Source: JASHPR01 sp963833885 (GTDB lineage: Bacteria; Actinomycetota; Actinomycetes; Streptosporangiales; Streptosporangiaceae). From it: a stretch of 64,000 nt of DNA. The position numbers and the translations under genes are program-made. Of this stretch, positions 26,523-34,589 are shown in pieces; position 1 is the stretch's first letter, and each line of letters opens with the position of its first letter. The stretch spans positions 248,001 to 312,000 of the forward strand of contig CAWHZU010000023.1 of assembly GCA_963833885.1 (NCBI GenBank), written 5' to 3'. Below the pieces are notes generated by a model. The model was not told where the DNA came from. It saw only the letters and a program-made list of their open reading frames with translations, and ran no database searches.

Positions 26523-27410
26523 ATGGACCTGGCCGAAGCCGCCGGCGCCTGGCGGCGCGATGGCTTCGTCGTGCTGCCCGGCTATCTCGCTGGACCCGAG
26601 CTCACGGCTGCCCAGCGGGACCTGGCCGTCGTCTATCCCACCGCCGAGGAGTACCACGCAGCTCCCGCCGAGGGCCGCAACCGGGCGTACACCGGCGACG
26701 AATTCGGCGGCATCATCCCGTTCCCGTTTCCCACGGTCGCGCTGAGCCGCCTTGTGGTGCACGACAAGCTGATCGCGCTCGCCGAGGCCGTCTTCGCGAC
26801 CGGCGACGTCCGCATCTACGCCTCGGAGCTGTGGGCCAAGTACTCCGGTGCCGCCAGCTACGAGCAGGAACACCACCGCGACTACCTCAACCACACGCCG
26901 CTCGTCCCCGCCGCGGACGACCTGCGCTGGCGCGGCCTGGAGATGTTCATCTGGCTCAGCGACGTGCCCGAGGACCACGGCCCCACGCACCTAGTCCCGC
27001 TCCCGGTGACCGCCGGGGCTCCCGCGCTCCCGCACGGCTACCTGCGCTCGCAGCGGCCCGAGTTCTACGAGCGGGAACGTTCCGGCTCCGGACCTGCCGG
27101 AACCGTCGTGGCCTACAGCACCGACACCTTTCACCGCGGCACCGAGATCACCGCGCCGCGCTCGGCACGGTTCAGCGCCCACGCCAGCTACAAGCACGCC
27201 GACAACCAATGGACCGGCCGCCATTCGTGGGGAGACCGCTCGTTCCACCCGGACTGGAACCCCTTCGCCGAGCAGGCCACCGCCCGCCAGCTCGAGCTCT
27301 TCGGCTTCCCGCCGCCCGGTCACCCCTACTGGACCCAGCAGACCCTCCGCGATCTCGCCGTCCGCTACCCCGGCCTCGACACCAGCTCGTGGCGGCCGGG
27401 TGAAGCCTGA
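26523..27410 (+). CDS. Phytanoyl-CoA dioxygenase (PhyH) family oxygenase
   Basis: 295 residues from the ATG at 26523 (MDLAEAAGAWRRDGFVVLPG, a typical PhyH opening). The Fe(II)/2-oxoglutarate facial triad is visible as His and Asp in EQEHHRDYLNHT and the distal His in STDTFHRGTEI, with a downstream Arg (APRSARFS) for 2-oxoglutarate. Members hydroxylate or halogenate small molecules, or act on lipid CoA esters. The conserved WAKYSGAASYEQEHH and FIWLSDVPEDHGPTHLVP blocks place it in a subfamily of unknown substrate. It is divergent from S53 copy 1 and separated by an inverted repeat from the ABC operon. Confidence 0.9.
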   Translation: MDLAEAAGAWRRDGFVVLPGYLAGPELTAAQRDLAVVYPTAEEYHAAPAEGRNRAYTGDEFGGIIPFPFPTVALSRLVVHDKLIALAEAVFATGDVRIYASELWAKYSGAASYEQEHHRDYLNHTPLVPAADDLRWRGLEMFIWLSDVPEDHGPTHLVPLPVTAGAPALPHGYLRSQRPEFYERERSGSGPAGTVVAYSTDTFHRGTEITAPRSARFSAHASYKHADNQWTGRHSWGDRSFHPDWNPFAEQATARQLELFGFPPPGHPYWTQQTLRDLAVRYPGLDTSSWRPGEA

Positions 27411-27424
27411 GGGGCCTCTAACCA

Positions 27425-27448
27425 CGGGTAGAGCCGAGGATCTACCCG
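27425..27448. promoter_or_regulatory. Inverted repeat between PhyH gene and ABC operon
   Basis: Perfect arms CGGGTAGA (27425-27432) and TCTACCCG (27441-27448) with an 8-base spacer, 44 bases before the ABC ATPase start. It could be a hairpin terminator for the oxygenase gene or an operator for the response regulator encoded in the operon. Confidence 0.45.
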
Positions 27449-27491
27449 CCGCCTGACGTATCCGGCGCGCATCTGGCGAAGCATCAAAGCC

Positions 27492-28450
27492 ATGAGCGAT
27501 GACCGAGTAGTGAGTGTGCGGGGCCTCGTCAAGGCCTACGGAAACCGGAGAGTCGTCGACGGCCTGGACCTTGACGTCGCGGCCGGCGAGATCGTCGGCC
27601 TGATCGGCGCGAACGGGGCGGGCAAGACGACGACCGTGGAGTGCATCCAGGGGCTTCGCCGGCCCGACGCCGGAACGCTGCGGGTGTTCGGCCTGGATCC
27701 GCTGGCAGACGCCTGGCCTGCGCGGGCTGGTAGGGAGCCAGCTGCAAAGCTCCGGGCTGCCCGACCGGCTCAGGGTGGGCGAGGCGGTGCAGCTGTTCAG
27801 CGGCGGGGACGGCGCGGACCTGCTGGAGCAGTTCGGCCTGGCCGAGCGCCGCCGTTCCCCATTCGCGGCGCTCAGCGGGGGCGAGCGCCAGCGGCTGTTC
27901 CTGGTGCTGGCCGTCGTGAACCGGCCCAGGCTGGTGATTCTCGACGAGCTCACCCAGGGCCTGGATCCAGCCGCCCGCCGCGGCGTGTGGGCGGCGATCG
28001 ACGAAATGCGCGGCGCGGGGACCACGGTGCTGCTGGTGACCCACGAACTGGACGAAGCCGAGGAGCTGTGCGACCGGGTCGTGGCGATGCGGGCCGGGCG
28101 GGTCCTCGACTCGGGCACGCCGGCCGAGCTGGTCGACCGTTACGGCCGGTCCGCCACGATCACCTTCACGCTGCCCGGCGGCCTCCTCACCGGAGGCGCT
28201 GGCTGCACTGCCGAACGTGAACAGCGTCCGGGTGCAGGCGGGCAAGGCGACGGTCACCGGCCACCGGCCGGCCATCGCCGAGGTCGGCGCCCTGCTGGTG
28301 CAGGCCGGGCCGGTCCCTGCGGACCTTTCCGTGCGGGTTCCCCGCCTGGAGGACGCCCTGGTTGACCTTTTGGAGACCGCCGCCGGACCCGGTTACAGCG
28401 AACCTCGGCCCAGCGGCCCGGAACGGGAACTGATTGGAGCAACGCGATGA
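27492..28450 (+). pseudogene. ABC transporter ATP-binding protein with two +1 frameshifts
   Basis: Three consecutive frames together spell one ATPase. Frame 1 (27492 to ~27715) carries MSDDRVVSVRGLVKAYGNR and Walker A GANGAGKTTT. Frame 2 (~27712 to ~28190) carries LRGLVGSQLQSSGLPDRLR, signature LSGGERQRL, Walker B LVILDELTQGLDP and LLVTHELDEAEEL. Frame 3 (~28190 to 28450) carries the C-terminal PEALAALPNVNSVRVQAG region. Each junction is a single extra base. The stop at 28450 still overlaps the permease ATG by four bases, so operon architecture is intact. Sequencing error is quite possible; if the lesions are real, the exporter is dead. Confidence 0.8.
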
Positions 28451-29196
28451 ACACGACCGTTGGCCGCCTGGTGCGGACCGAGCTGAAGCTGATGGTGCGC
28501 GAACCGCTGACGCTGGTCTTCGTGTTCGCCTTCCCGGTGGTGACCATGCTGATCATCGGCGGGGCGTTCGGCACCACGCCGAATGCCGCGTTCGACTGGG
28601 TGAACCCCTCGCACTGGTACGTGGCGTCGTACCTGACGGTGGTCATCGCGGCGACCGGCCTGATCATGATCCCGGTTCATCTCGCCTCCTACCGTGAGCG
28701 CGGCGTGCTGCGCCGGTTCGCCGTGGCCGGCTTTCCCCGCTGGTCGTTCGCGCTGGCCGAGGCGGTGACCGGGCTGGCGGCCATCGCGGTCGGCTCGGCC
28801 GTCCTGCTGGCCGTCGCCGCTCCGGTCTACGGCCTGCCGCCGGTCCACCATCTCGCCCGGGTAGCCGCCGGCTTCGCGCTCGGGTCCATCGCCTTCGTCG
28901 CGATCGGGGTTCTGCTGGGCTCGTTGCTGCCCTCGGCCCGGTCGGCCCAGGCCGTCGGCCTGCTGCTCTTCTTCCCCTCGTTCCTGCTCGGCGCCGGCGG
29001 CCCGCCGCCGCACGTGATGGGCTCCGCGCTGCGGTCGGTGGCCGGTTACCTGCCGCTCACCAGAGTCACCGACGCGGTGCGCGAGCCATGGCTCGGGACC
29101 GGGACGGCCAGCGCCTCCCTGATCGTGGTCGCGGCACTGGCGGTGGCCGCCGCGCTGCTCGCGGCCCAGCGCTCGGCCCTGCGCGCCACCAGGTAA
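28447..29196 (+). CDS. ABC-2 type transporter permease
   Basis: 249 residues with six membrane spans: LTLVFVFAFPVVTMLIIGGAF, WYVASYLTVVIAATGLIMIPV, AVTGLAAIAVGSAVLLAVAAP, AAGFALGSIAFVAIGVLLGSL, AVGLLLFFPSFLLGAGG and SLIVVAALAVAAALLAA. The ABC-2 loop RERGVLRRFAVAG between spans 2 and 3 is characteristic. It overlaps the ATPase gene as ATGA and lies 8 bases before the sensor kinase. Such sets often respond to antimicrobial or envelope stress. The substrate is unknown. Confidence 0.9.
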   Translation: MNTTVGRLVRTELKLMVREPLTLVFVFAFPVVTMLIIGGAFGTTPNAAFDWVNPSHWYVASYLTVVIAATGLIMIPVHLASYRERGVLRRFAVAGFPRWSFALAEAVTGLAAIAVGSAVLLAVAAPVYGLPPVHHLARVAAGFALGSIAFVAIGVLLGSLLPSARSAQAVGLLLFFPSFLLGAGGPPPHVMGSALRSVAGYLPLTRVTDAVREPWLGTGTASASLIVVAALAVAAALLAAQRSALRATR

Positions 29197-29204
29197 GGGA
29201 GCCA

Positions 29205-30380
29205 ATGCGCGGCAATCGCCAGCGAGCACCGGGGCGTAACATCGCCCCGGTGCTCCCGACTGCGGCTTTCCCGGGACCGGCCGCCCAGGCCCGCCTGGCC
29301 GGCCGTCTGTGCCTGGCGGTGTTCGCCGCGCTCGTGCTCGTCGGGGTGCTGATCCGGCTGAGCGACAACCCGGCACGTTTGGTGCTCGGCGCGGTCGCCG
29401 CCATCGGCGCCGGGATACCGTTCTTCCTGTTCAGGCTCCGCCCTGTCCTCGCCTATGCCGCCGTGGCGACGGCCGGTGTTGTGGTGCTCGGCAACGCGGA
29501 CTCGCGCTCCATTGTGTGGTTCGCGCTGCTCATCCTGGCCGCCTGGTGCGTGCTGGCGTACGGGGTGTGGGTGGGGGGTGTCTGCTCGGCGGGCGCGGCC
29601 CTCATCTTCGGCGGCGAGTGGCTGTGGGCGATCCGCGATCCCGGCTGGGCGCCCTGGGCCGGCGGGCTGGCCGTGACGGTGCTCGCGGCCCTGCTCATCC
29701 GGCACGAGTTCGTGCTCGTGGAGCGGCTCCGGGCCGCTCAGGCCGACCTGGCCGAGCGAAGCCGGGTGGAGGAGCGCGGCCGGATCGCCCGGGAGCTGCA
29801 CGACGTCATCGCGCACAGCCTCACCGTGTCGCTGTTGCACGTGACCAGCGCCCGGCTGGCCGTCGACCACGATCCGGGCGACGCCAGCCGCGCCCTCGCC
29901 GAGGCGGAGCGCCTGGGCCGGCAGGCCCTGACCGAAGTCCGGGCCACCATGGGACTGCTCCGGGAGGACGACCCCAGTGGCGTCGCCCGGCCCGTTCCGG
30001 GGTTCGGCCAGGTCGCGGGGCTTGTCGAGGACTTCCGCGGCGCCGGGGTACAGGTGACCCTGGCCGTGGACGGCGATCCTTCGGCACTCCCGCAGACCGT
30101 TGGCTCCACGATCTACCGCATCATTCAGGAAGCCCTCACCAACGCCGCCAGACACGCCCCCGGAACACCGGTCACCGTGGACGTCACCGTGGCGGACCAG
30201 AATGTGACGGTGCTCGTTGACAGCGCCGGCCCGCCCAGGCAGGGCTCCGGCATGGGCCTCATCAACATGGCCGAACGGGCTGGCGCGCTCGGCGGCTCCT
30301 GCACCGCCGGGCCCGGCGGCCGCGGCTGGCTGGTCACCGCCACCCTTCCCCGCCGCGCCGAGGGGAACCCGGCCCGGTGA
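29205..30380 (+). CDS. Two-component sensor histidine kinase (HisKA_3, NarL-partner type)
   Basis: 391 residues from the ATG at 29205 with AAGGGAG upstream. Five or six N-terminal membrane segments (LAVFAALVLVGVLIRL through GGLAVTVLAALLI) are followed by a linker helix and the phospho-acceptor region RGRIARELHDVIAHSLTVSLL (His at about residue 203). The ATP-binding domain holds TIYRIIQEALTNAARHAPG (N box) and GSGMGLINMAERAGALGG (G box). The short loops suggest intramembrane sensing. It overlaps the response regulator by GTGA. Confidence 0.93.
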   Translation: MRGNRQRAPGRNIAPVLPTAAFPGPAAQARLAGRLCLAVFAALVLVGVLIRLSDNPARLVLGAVAAIGAGIPFFLFRLRPVLAYAAVATAGVVVLGNADSRSIVWFALLILAAWCVLAYGVWVGGVCSAGAALIFGGEWLWAIRDPGWAPWAGGLAVTVLAALLIRHEFVLVERLRAAQADLAERSRVEERGRIARELHDVIAHSLTVSLLHVTSARLAVDHDPGDASRALAEAERLGRQALTEVRATMGLLREDDPSGVARPVPGFGQVAGLVEDFRGAGVQVTLAVDGDPSALPQTVGSTIYRIIQEALTNAARHAPGTPVTVDVTVADQNVTVLVDSAGPPRQGSGMGLINMAERAGALGGSCTAGPGGRGWLVTATLPRRAEGNPAR

Positions 30381-31030
30381 TCCGCGTCCTGCTCGTCGAT
30401 GACCAGGAGCTGGTGCGCGCCGGGCTGCGCGGCATCCTGCGGGAGACCTTCGGCTTCGAGATCGTCGGCGAATGCGCGGACGGTGACGAGGCAGCCGGGG
30501 CGATCGCCGGCACCGAGCCCGACATCGTGCTCATGGACGTCCGCATGGCCCGCCTCGACGGCGTCGCCGCCACCCGCCTCATTCATGACCTGCGGCCGGA
30601 CCTCCCGGTGCTGGCGCTCACCACCTTCGACGACGACGAAGCCCTGGCCGGGATGCTGCGCGCCGGCGCCGCCGGGTTCGTCCTCAAAGGCGTGCCCGCC
30701 GAGGAACTGCACCGCGCGGTGCGCACCGTCGCCGAAGGCGGCGCGTGGCTCGACCCCGCCGTCACCGGCAGGGTGCTCGCCGTCTACCGGGCCGCGCCCG
30801 CACCCAGCGCAGCCACGCCAGCGCTCGCCCAGCTAACCGAGCGGGAGCGCGAGGTGCTCACGCTCGTCGCCCAGGGCTGCACCAACGGCGAGATCGCGCA
30901 GCGGCTCTTCATCGGCGAGGGCACGGTAAAGACGCACATCAACCATCTGTTCACCAAGCTTGACCTGCGCGACCGGGCCGCGGCCATCGTCTTCGCCTAC
31001 GACCACAACCTCGTCCGGCCAGGCGAGTAA
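30377..31030 (+). CDS. NarL/LuxR-type response regulator
   Basis: 217 residues, GTG start overlapping the kinase stop. The receiver has an acidic pair in VLLVDDQELVRAGLRG, phospho-Asp in PDIVLMDVRMARLDG, Thr in VLALTTFDDDEAL, and Lys in GFVLKGVPAEEL. The C-terminal LuxR HTH is LTEREREVLTLVAQGCTNGE followed by IAQRLFIGEGTVKTHINHLF. It probably controls the adjacent ABC operon, perhaps at the CGGGTAGA repeat (inference). Confidence 0.95.
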   Translation: MIRVLLVDDQELVRAGLRGILRETFGFEIVGECADGDEAAGAIAGTEPDIVLMDVRMARLDGVAATRLIHDLRPDLPVLALTTFDDDEALAGMLRAGAAGFVLKGVPAEELHRAVRTVAEGGAWLDPAVTGRVLAVYRAAPAPSAATPALAQLTEREREVLTLVAQGCTNGEIAQRLFIGEGTVKTHINHLFTKLDLRDRAAAIVFAYDHNLVRPGE

Positions 31031-31065
31031 CGACGCCGGGCCACGCTCCCGCCCAAGGAGGAACT

Positions 31066-31104
31066 ATGACCGTAACGGTGCCGACCAGAAGGATGGTGCC
31101 CTAG
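31066..31104 (+). CDS. 12-residue leader ORF coupled to the stress protein
   Basis: ATG at 31066 is preceded by a near-consensus ribosome site (AAGGAGG, five bases away). The ORF reads MTVTVPTRRMVP and ends TAG at 31102-31104. The last G of the stop is the first base of the GTG that starts the universal stress protein (TAGTG). The stress gene has no equally good ribosome site of its own, so ribosomes finishing this peptide should reinitiate on it. The peptide itself may have no function. Confidence 0.6.
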   Translation: MTVTVPTRRMVP

Positions 31105-31556
31105 TGACCAGCCCAGCCGATGAGCGGCGCGTCGTTGTCGGCGTGGACGGCTCCGAGCCGTCCCGGCTCGCCCTGCAATGGGCGCAGTTCATGGCCCATG
31201 CCCTCACCGCGACCGTCGACGCCGTCAGGGTCTGGGAGATCTCCGCCGTCGAGGCGACCGAGTGGTCAGACGACTGGAACCCGGAAAAGGAGGCTGCCAC
31301 GGCGCTGCACACGACCGTCGCCGAGGTCCTTGGCAGCCCTCCGGCCGTGCCGCTGCGCGAGACAACGCTCCAGGGCAACGCCGCGGGCGAGCTCGCCCAG
31401 GCCAGCCAGGGCGCGCATTTGCTCGTCGTCGGCAGCCGTGGCCACAGCGGCTTCGCCAGGCACTTGCTGGGATCGGTCAGCAAAGCGATCGCGGAGCACG
31501 CCCACTGCCCGGTGCTCATCATCCACGGCGACACCCCGCCGCCGCCACGAGCCTGA
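31104..31556 (+). CDS. Universal stress protein (UspA family)
   Basis: 150 residues, single Usp domain. RRVVVGVDGSEPSRLALQWA forms strand 1 and helix 1. The ATP-binding signature near the C-terminus is VVGSRGHSGFARHLLGSVS (G-x2-G-x9-G-S/T type), followed by AHCPVLIIHG. It probably binds ATP and acts in redox or stress adaptation. Starting at the GTG at 31104 gives the canonical N-terminus VTSPADERRVVVG. Translation appears coupled to a 12-residue leader ORF. It is convergent with S53 copy 2 across a strong terminator. Confidence 0.93.
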   Translation: MTSPADERRVVVGVDGSEPSRLALQWAQFMAHALTATVDAVRVWEISAVEATEWSDDWNPEKEAATALHTTVAEVLGSPPAVPLRETTLQGNAAGELAQASQGAHLLVVGSRGHSGFARHLLGSVSKAIAEHAHCPVLIIHGDTPPPPRA

Positions 31557-31558
31557 TC

Positions 31559-31595
31559 CCGGCCGGGCCCGCAACCGTGGTGCGGGCCCGGCCGG
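31559..31595. terminator. Strong bidirectional hairpin terminator
   Basis: A perfect 15-bp stem (31559-31573 with 31581-31595) and 7-base loop lie between the convergent stress-protein and S53 copy 2 genes. It is the same arrangement as the terminator beside S53 copy 1, but its sequence is different. Confidence 0.85.
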
Positions 31596-31607
31596 CTGGC
31601 TAGGTGA

Positions 31608-33647
31608 CTAGCCGGTGATCAGAGCGGCGAAGTTCGGCGAACCGATCCCGGTCGCCTCGTCGAAGTTACGAGTCACCGGGAAGAACCCGTTGTTGTTTTC
31701 CAGCGGGAGCGCGGTGATGTCGTGGAAGGCGAAGGCGTACGTCCTGGGGTTGTCGAACAGCCTGTAGAGCAGGTAGTTCGCGGCCCCAGAGCGATGGCCC
31801 TGGAAGGCGTCCCGGTCAGCGAACAGGGCGCCATACAGCGGCGCCGAGAGGCTGGTACCGCCGATGTGGAACCATCCGGGAGCGCCGGGGGTCGGGGGTG
31901 TCGCGAGGCAGGCGCTCTCATACTCGTTGCCGAGCGGGTTGGGCGACACGTAGGTCGACCCGGTGCAGTACTCGGCGTAACCGGTGAGGGGGTCGGAGTT
32001 GGCCGAGACATCCGGTGTCTCGCGGCACGGCTGGCCCTTCGCCGCGAGAGCGCAATTGCTCGGGCCAAAGGTTGTGTACGCGCTGATGACCCCGGGCCCT
32101 CGCTGGTAATTCGGCATCGGCCAGAAGATGCTCGGACCGCCTCCGCCCGCGCCGTAGGCGCCGCAGTCGACGATGCCGGTCGAGGTGGCGGTTGAGGAGT
32201 TGTTCCCGCTGCAGACGTTGATCGTGTTCCACACGGCCTCGCGCCCGCGGGGGTAATTCGGGTTCGGCTGGTCGCCCGGGTCGAAGGACGTGAACGAGGT
32301 ACCGCCGGTGCCTGTCACCCAGGGCTGGGTGGCCGGGTCGGCGGCCTCGATCGGAGCGTGGTCACTGAACGTGCCATCCCTGATGCATTCGAAGGCACCG
32401 GTGTCGCCCGACGCGGAGAAGATGCTCTGGCCCTGCGCCGCCATCTGCTCGAAGATGACGTTCTCGGCCTGCGCGTAGGCCAGGCCGGCATCCGCCTCGC
32501 AGAGCCCCCAGCTCGTGCTGATGGAGTCGGCGCGGTCCTGGTTGGCGATCGTGGCGTACTCATCCAGCGAGGTCTGACCGTCAAAGTCGTTGGGCGCGTT
32601 GTAGACGAGGACATGGTTGACGTCCGGCGCGACCGTCAGATCCTGCTCGATGTCGGCCTCTGCCTCGACATCGCCGCCGTAGCCGTAGACGCAGGTGTCC
32701 CCAACCGGGCACTGCGACGTGTTCGGGGCCAGCGGTCCGCCGTCGACATTGATGTCGGCGAGGCGGGGCTGGTAGCCAGGGCCATAGAACGTGTGCGCCC
32801 AGTGACTGATGTCCGAGTGGGTGTAAGCGGTGAGCTCGAACACGGCCACGGTGGCACCGGCGCCCTTGCCGCGCGGCCCAGCGTGAGGGGCGTTGTAAAT
32901 GCTGTTGGTCTGCGACGGGGTCAGGCCGCTGCAGCCGGGCCCGCCGCCGTAGCCGTTGAACGGCCCGTTGGCCGGGATGGCCTGGAGCTCAGCCAGGGTG
33001 GTCGGGTACGGGATCTCGCAGCTCGGCTCGCCGCTGCCACGACCCGCCGAGGCCGTCGAGCGCGCCGGGGCGAGCTGATACATCGGCTTGAGCCGGACCG
33101 TGTTGGATAGCCCGACCACGCCGAGCACGCTCGACGCGAGGCTGTTGGGCACCGAGGCCGCCGAGTCATTGGAGAAGAACTTCACGCCCTTGGCGTTGCG
33201 GTAATTGTTGATGGTTGTCGCGAAGGCGGCGTCGATCTGGGCGCTGCTCCCGACCGCCCGGAGCAGGAACGGAGTATCGGTCCGCTGCACCTTCAGGCCC
33301 CTGCCCTGCAGGTACGAGGTGACCGCCTGCACCGTGGCCGGAGCCGGCGCGAACCTGGAGTCGAACTGGCCCGCGGCGAGCCAGTGGCCGTACTCAGCGC
33401 TCCCCTGCGTGTACAGGCCGTCAAGCAGGGAGTTGAGGCCCGCCGTGTTTCCCGGCTGCAGCACCAGCTCGACGCTCATCCGGCTGGCCGACAGCTGGCC
33501 GGTCTTGGTCGCATCGATCGGCAGGTAGCTGCCCGGGATGCGGGCCATGCTCTGCGCGGTCGACGCCGACGCTGCTGTGGCTGCCGAAAGCGAACCTGCC
33601 GTAAGCAAGACGGCTACTAACAACCCGAATCTTCGCCCGAGATTCAT
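31608..33647 (-). CDS. Secreted S53 peptidase (sedolisin/kumamolisin type), copy 2
   Basis: 679 residues, strongly similar to the copy at 24.2 kb along the full length. Signal peptide MNLGRRFGLLVAVLLTAGSL, pro-domain, catalytic Glu/Asp in DVEAEADIEQDLTVAP, oxyanion Asp in FSASGDTGAFEC, nucleophile in FHIGGTSLSAPLYGAL, calcium region NFDEATGIGSPNFAA. The start is placed at the ATG at 33647, with GGGAGTGGGAA upstream; the frame extends 35 codons further but that part lacks a signal-peptide pattern. Sequence differences are spread through the gene, so the duplication is not recent, and substrate preference may have diverged. Confidence 0.95.
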   Translation of the reverse strand: MNLGRRFGLLVAVLLTAGSLSAATAASASTAQSMARIPGSYLPIDATKTGQLSASRMSVELVLQPGNTAGLNSLLDGLYTQGSAEYGHWLAAGQFDSRFAPAPATVQAVTSYLQGRGLKVQRTDTPFLLRAVGSSAQIDAAFATTINNYRNAKGVKFFSNDSAASVPNSLASSVLGVVGLSNTVRLKPMYQLAPARSTASAGRGSGEPSCEIPYPTTLAELQAIPANGPFNGYGGGPGCSGLTPSQTNSIYNAPHAGPRGKGAGATVAVFELTAYTHSDISHWAHTFYGPGYQPRLADINVDGGPLAPNTSQCPVGDTCVYGYGGDVEAEADIEQDLTVAPDVNHVLVYNAPNDFDGQTSLDEYATIANQDRADSISTSWGLCEADAGLAYAQAENVIFEQMAAQGQSIFSASGDTGAFECIRDGTFSDHAPIEAADPATQPWVTGTGGTSFTSFDPGDQPNPNYPRGREAVWNTINVCSGNNSSTATSTGIVDCGAYGAGGGGPSIFWPMPNYQRGPGVISAYTTFGPSNCALAAKGQPCRETPDVSANSDPLTGYAEYCTGSTYVSPNPLGNEYESACLATPPTPGAPGWFHIGGTSLSAPLYGALFADRDAFQGHRSGAANYLLYRLFDNPRTYAFAFHDITALPLENNNGFFPVTRNFDEATGIGSPNFAALITG

Positions 33648-33802
33648 TTCCCACTCCCTCCGGGCGTCCCGGCACGCGCCGATGCGAACCGGGGCCTCCG
33701 CCCTGGCTGAGCTAAAGAATCTCCCGAACCACACGAGTTGTCGAGGGGACATTCGGCGGATTTCTGGACCCAGTCTTTCGAGGGCCCGAACGCTGCGCCG
33801 CC
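33648..33802 (-). repeat. Upstream region shared by the two S53 genes (copy 2)
   Basis: This is the partner of 26276-26445 and has the same ordered blocks upstream of the second S53 gene. The duplication unit therefore covered promoter plus gene. Confidence 0.75.
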
Positions 33803-33806
33803 GCGG

Positions 33807-34547
33807 TTACTCGCCGAGAAGCTCGATGACGTCGAGCCAGTTCATGGACGGCCGCCAGTCTCCATCGCCGAGAGCCTGCACGGTCACGTCCCAGATGGCC
33901 GGCTGGATCAGCTTCTCGGCCTCGTCACGTGTCGGCGCGGTCTCCCGCCGCACATCGACCGACGCCGTGGAACCGAGCTTCTCGTCGTGCTCGGCAAAAC
34001 CCGACGTCAGCCGGAACACCCGCGGTCCCGCCGGTACGGGAACCGCTGCCGACCCGGTGCGCTTTCGGTACTCGTCGGGTGTCTCCCGGCGGCTGGTGAA
34101 CACATAGCCGAGGTAGCCGTCGAGGGTGTCGACGTGGCCCGACGACAGCTGCCACTGGCCAGAGCCGGTAAGCGTCAGATCCAGCAGGCCGACGAAGGTG
34201 GTCTCGCCCTCTGCGGTGGCATTCGGGCCGGGATCGGTGAACCGCCGGCGGCCCGTGAACCGCCACGACACCCGGACCCGCGGCGGCTCCGCGTCAGGTT
34301 CGAAACCCCAGACCTGGATGAGTGTCACGGCCGGGCCAGGGGCGACCTGCCAGCGTCCCCCGGACGGATGGAGCAGAAAGTGCGCGGCCTGCGGCCCGGC
34401 AACGGCGGCCAGCGCCGTTTCATCGCCGTCGGCCGCCAGCACCCACGCGGCAATGGCTCGCCGGACCGCGCCAATGACCGCGTCGGCGCCGAGGCGGCTG
34501 TCGCGCGCTCCCGCCTGGCGCATCGCCTCCGCGACGGCCGCGTGCAC
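33807..34547 (-). CDS. Conserved-looking hypothetical protein
   Basis: 246 residues from a GTG at 34547, 42 bases after the YihY-like gene on the same strand, so probably one operon. No signal peptide or membrane helix. The sequence is beta-rich with motifs VTLIQVWGFEPDAEPPRVRV, WRFTGRRRFTDPG, FVGLLDLTLTGSGQWQL and YLGYVFTSRRETPDEYRKR, suggestive of an all-beta domain. No family was recognised. Codon bias is fully typical of the host. Confidence 0.65.
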   Translation of the reverse strand: MHAAVAEAMRQAGARDSRLGADAVIGAVRRAIAAWVLAADGDETALAAVAGPQAAHFLLHPSGGRWQVAPGPAVTLIQVWGFEPDAEPPRVRVSWRFTGRRRFTDPGPNATAEGETTFVGLLDLTLTGSGQWQLSSGHVDTLDGYLGYVFTSRRETPDEYRKRTGSAAVPVPAGPRVFRLTSGFAEHDEKLGSTASVDVRRETAPTRDEAEKLIQPAIWDVTVQALGDGDWRPSMNWLDVIELLGE

Positions 34548-34589
34548 CTCGAGGCTGGCCGCTTCTACCGCCGGCTGATTCGGATCCGC

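Noticed and set aside
33648..33752. 35-codon N-terminal extension of S53 copy 2
   Set aside because: It lacks signal-peptide character, lies in the duplicated promoter region, and copy 1 has no equivalent.
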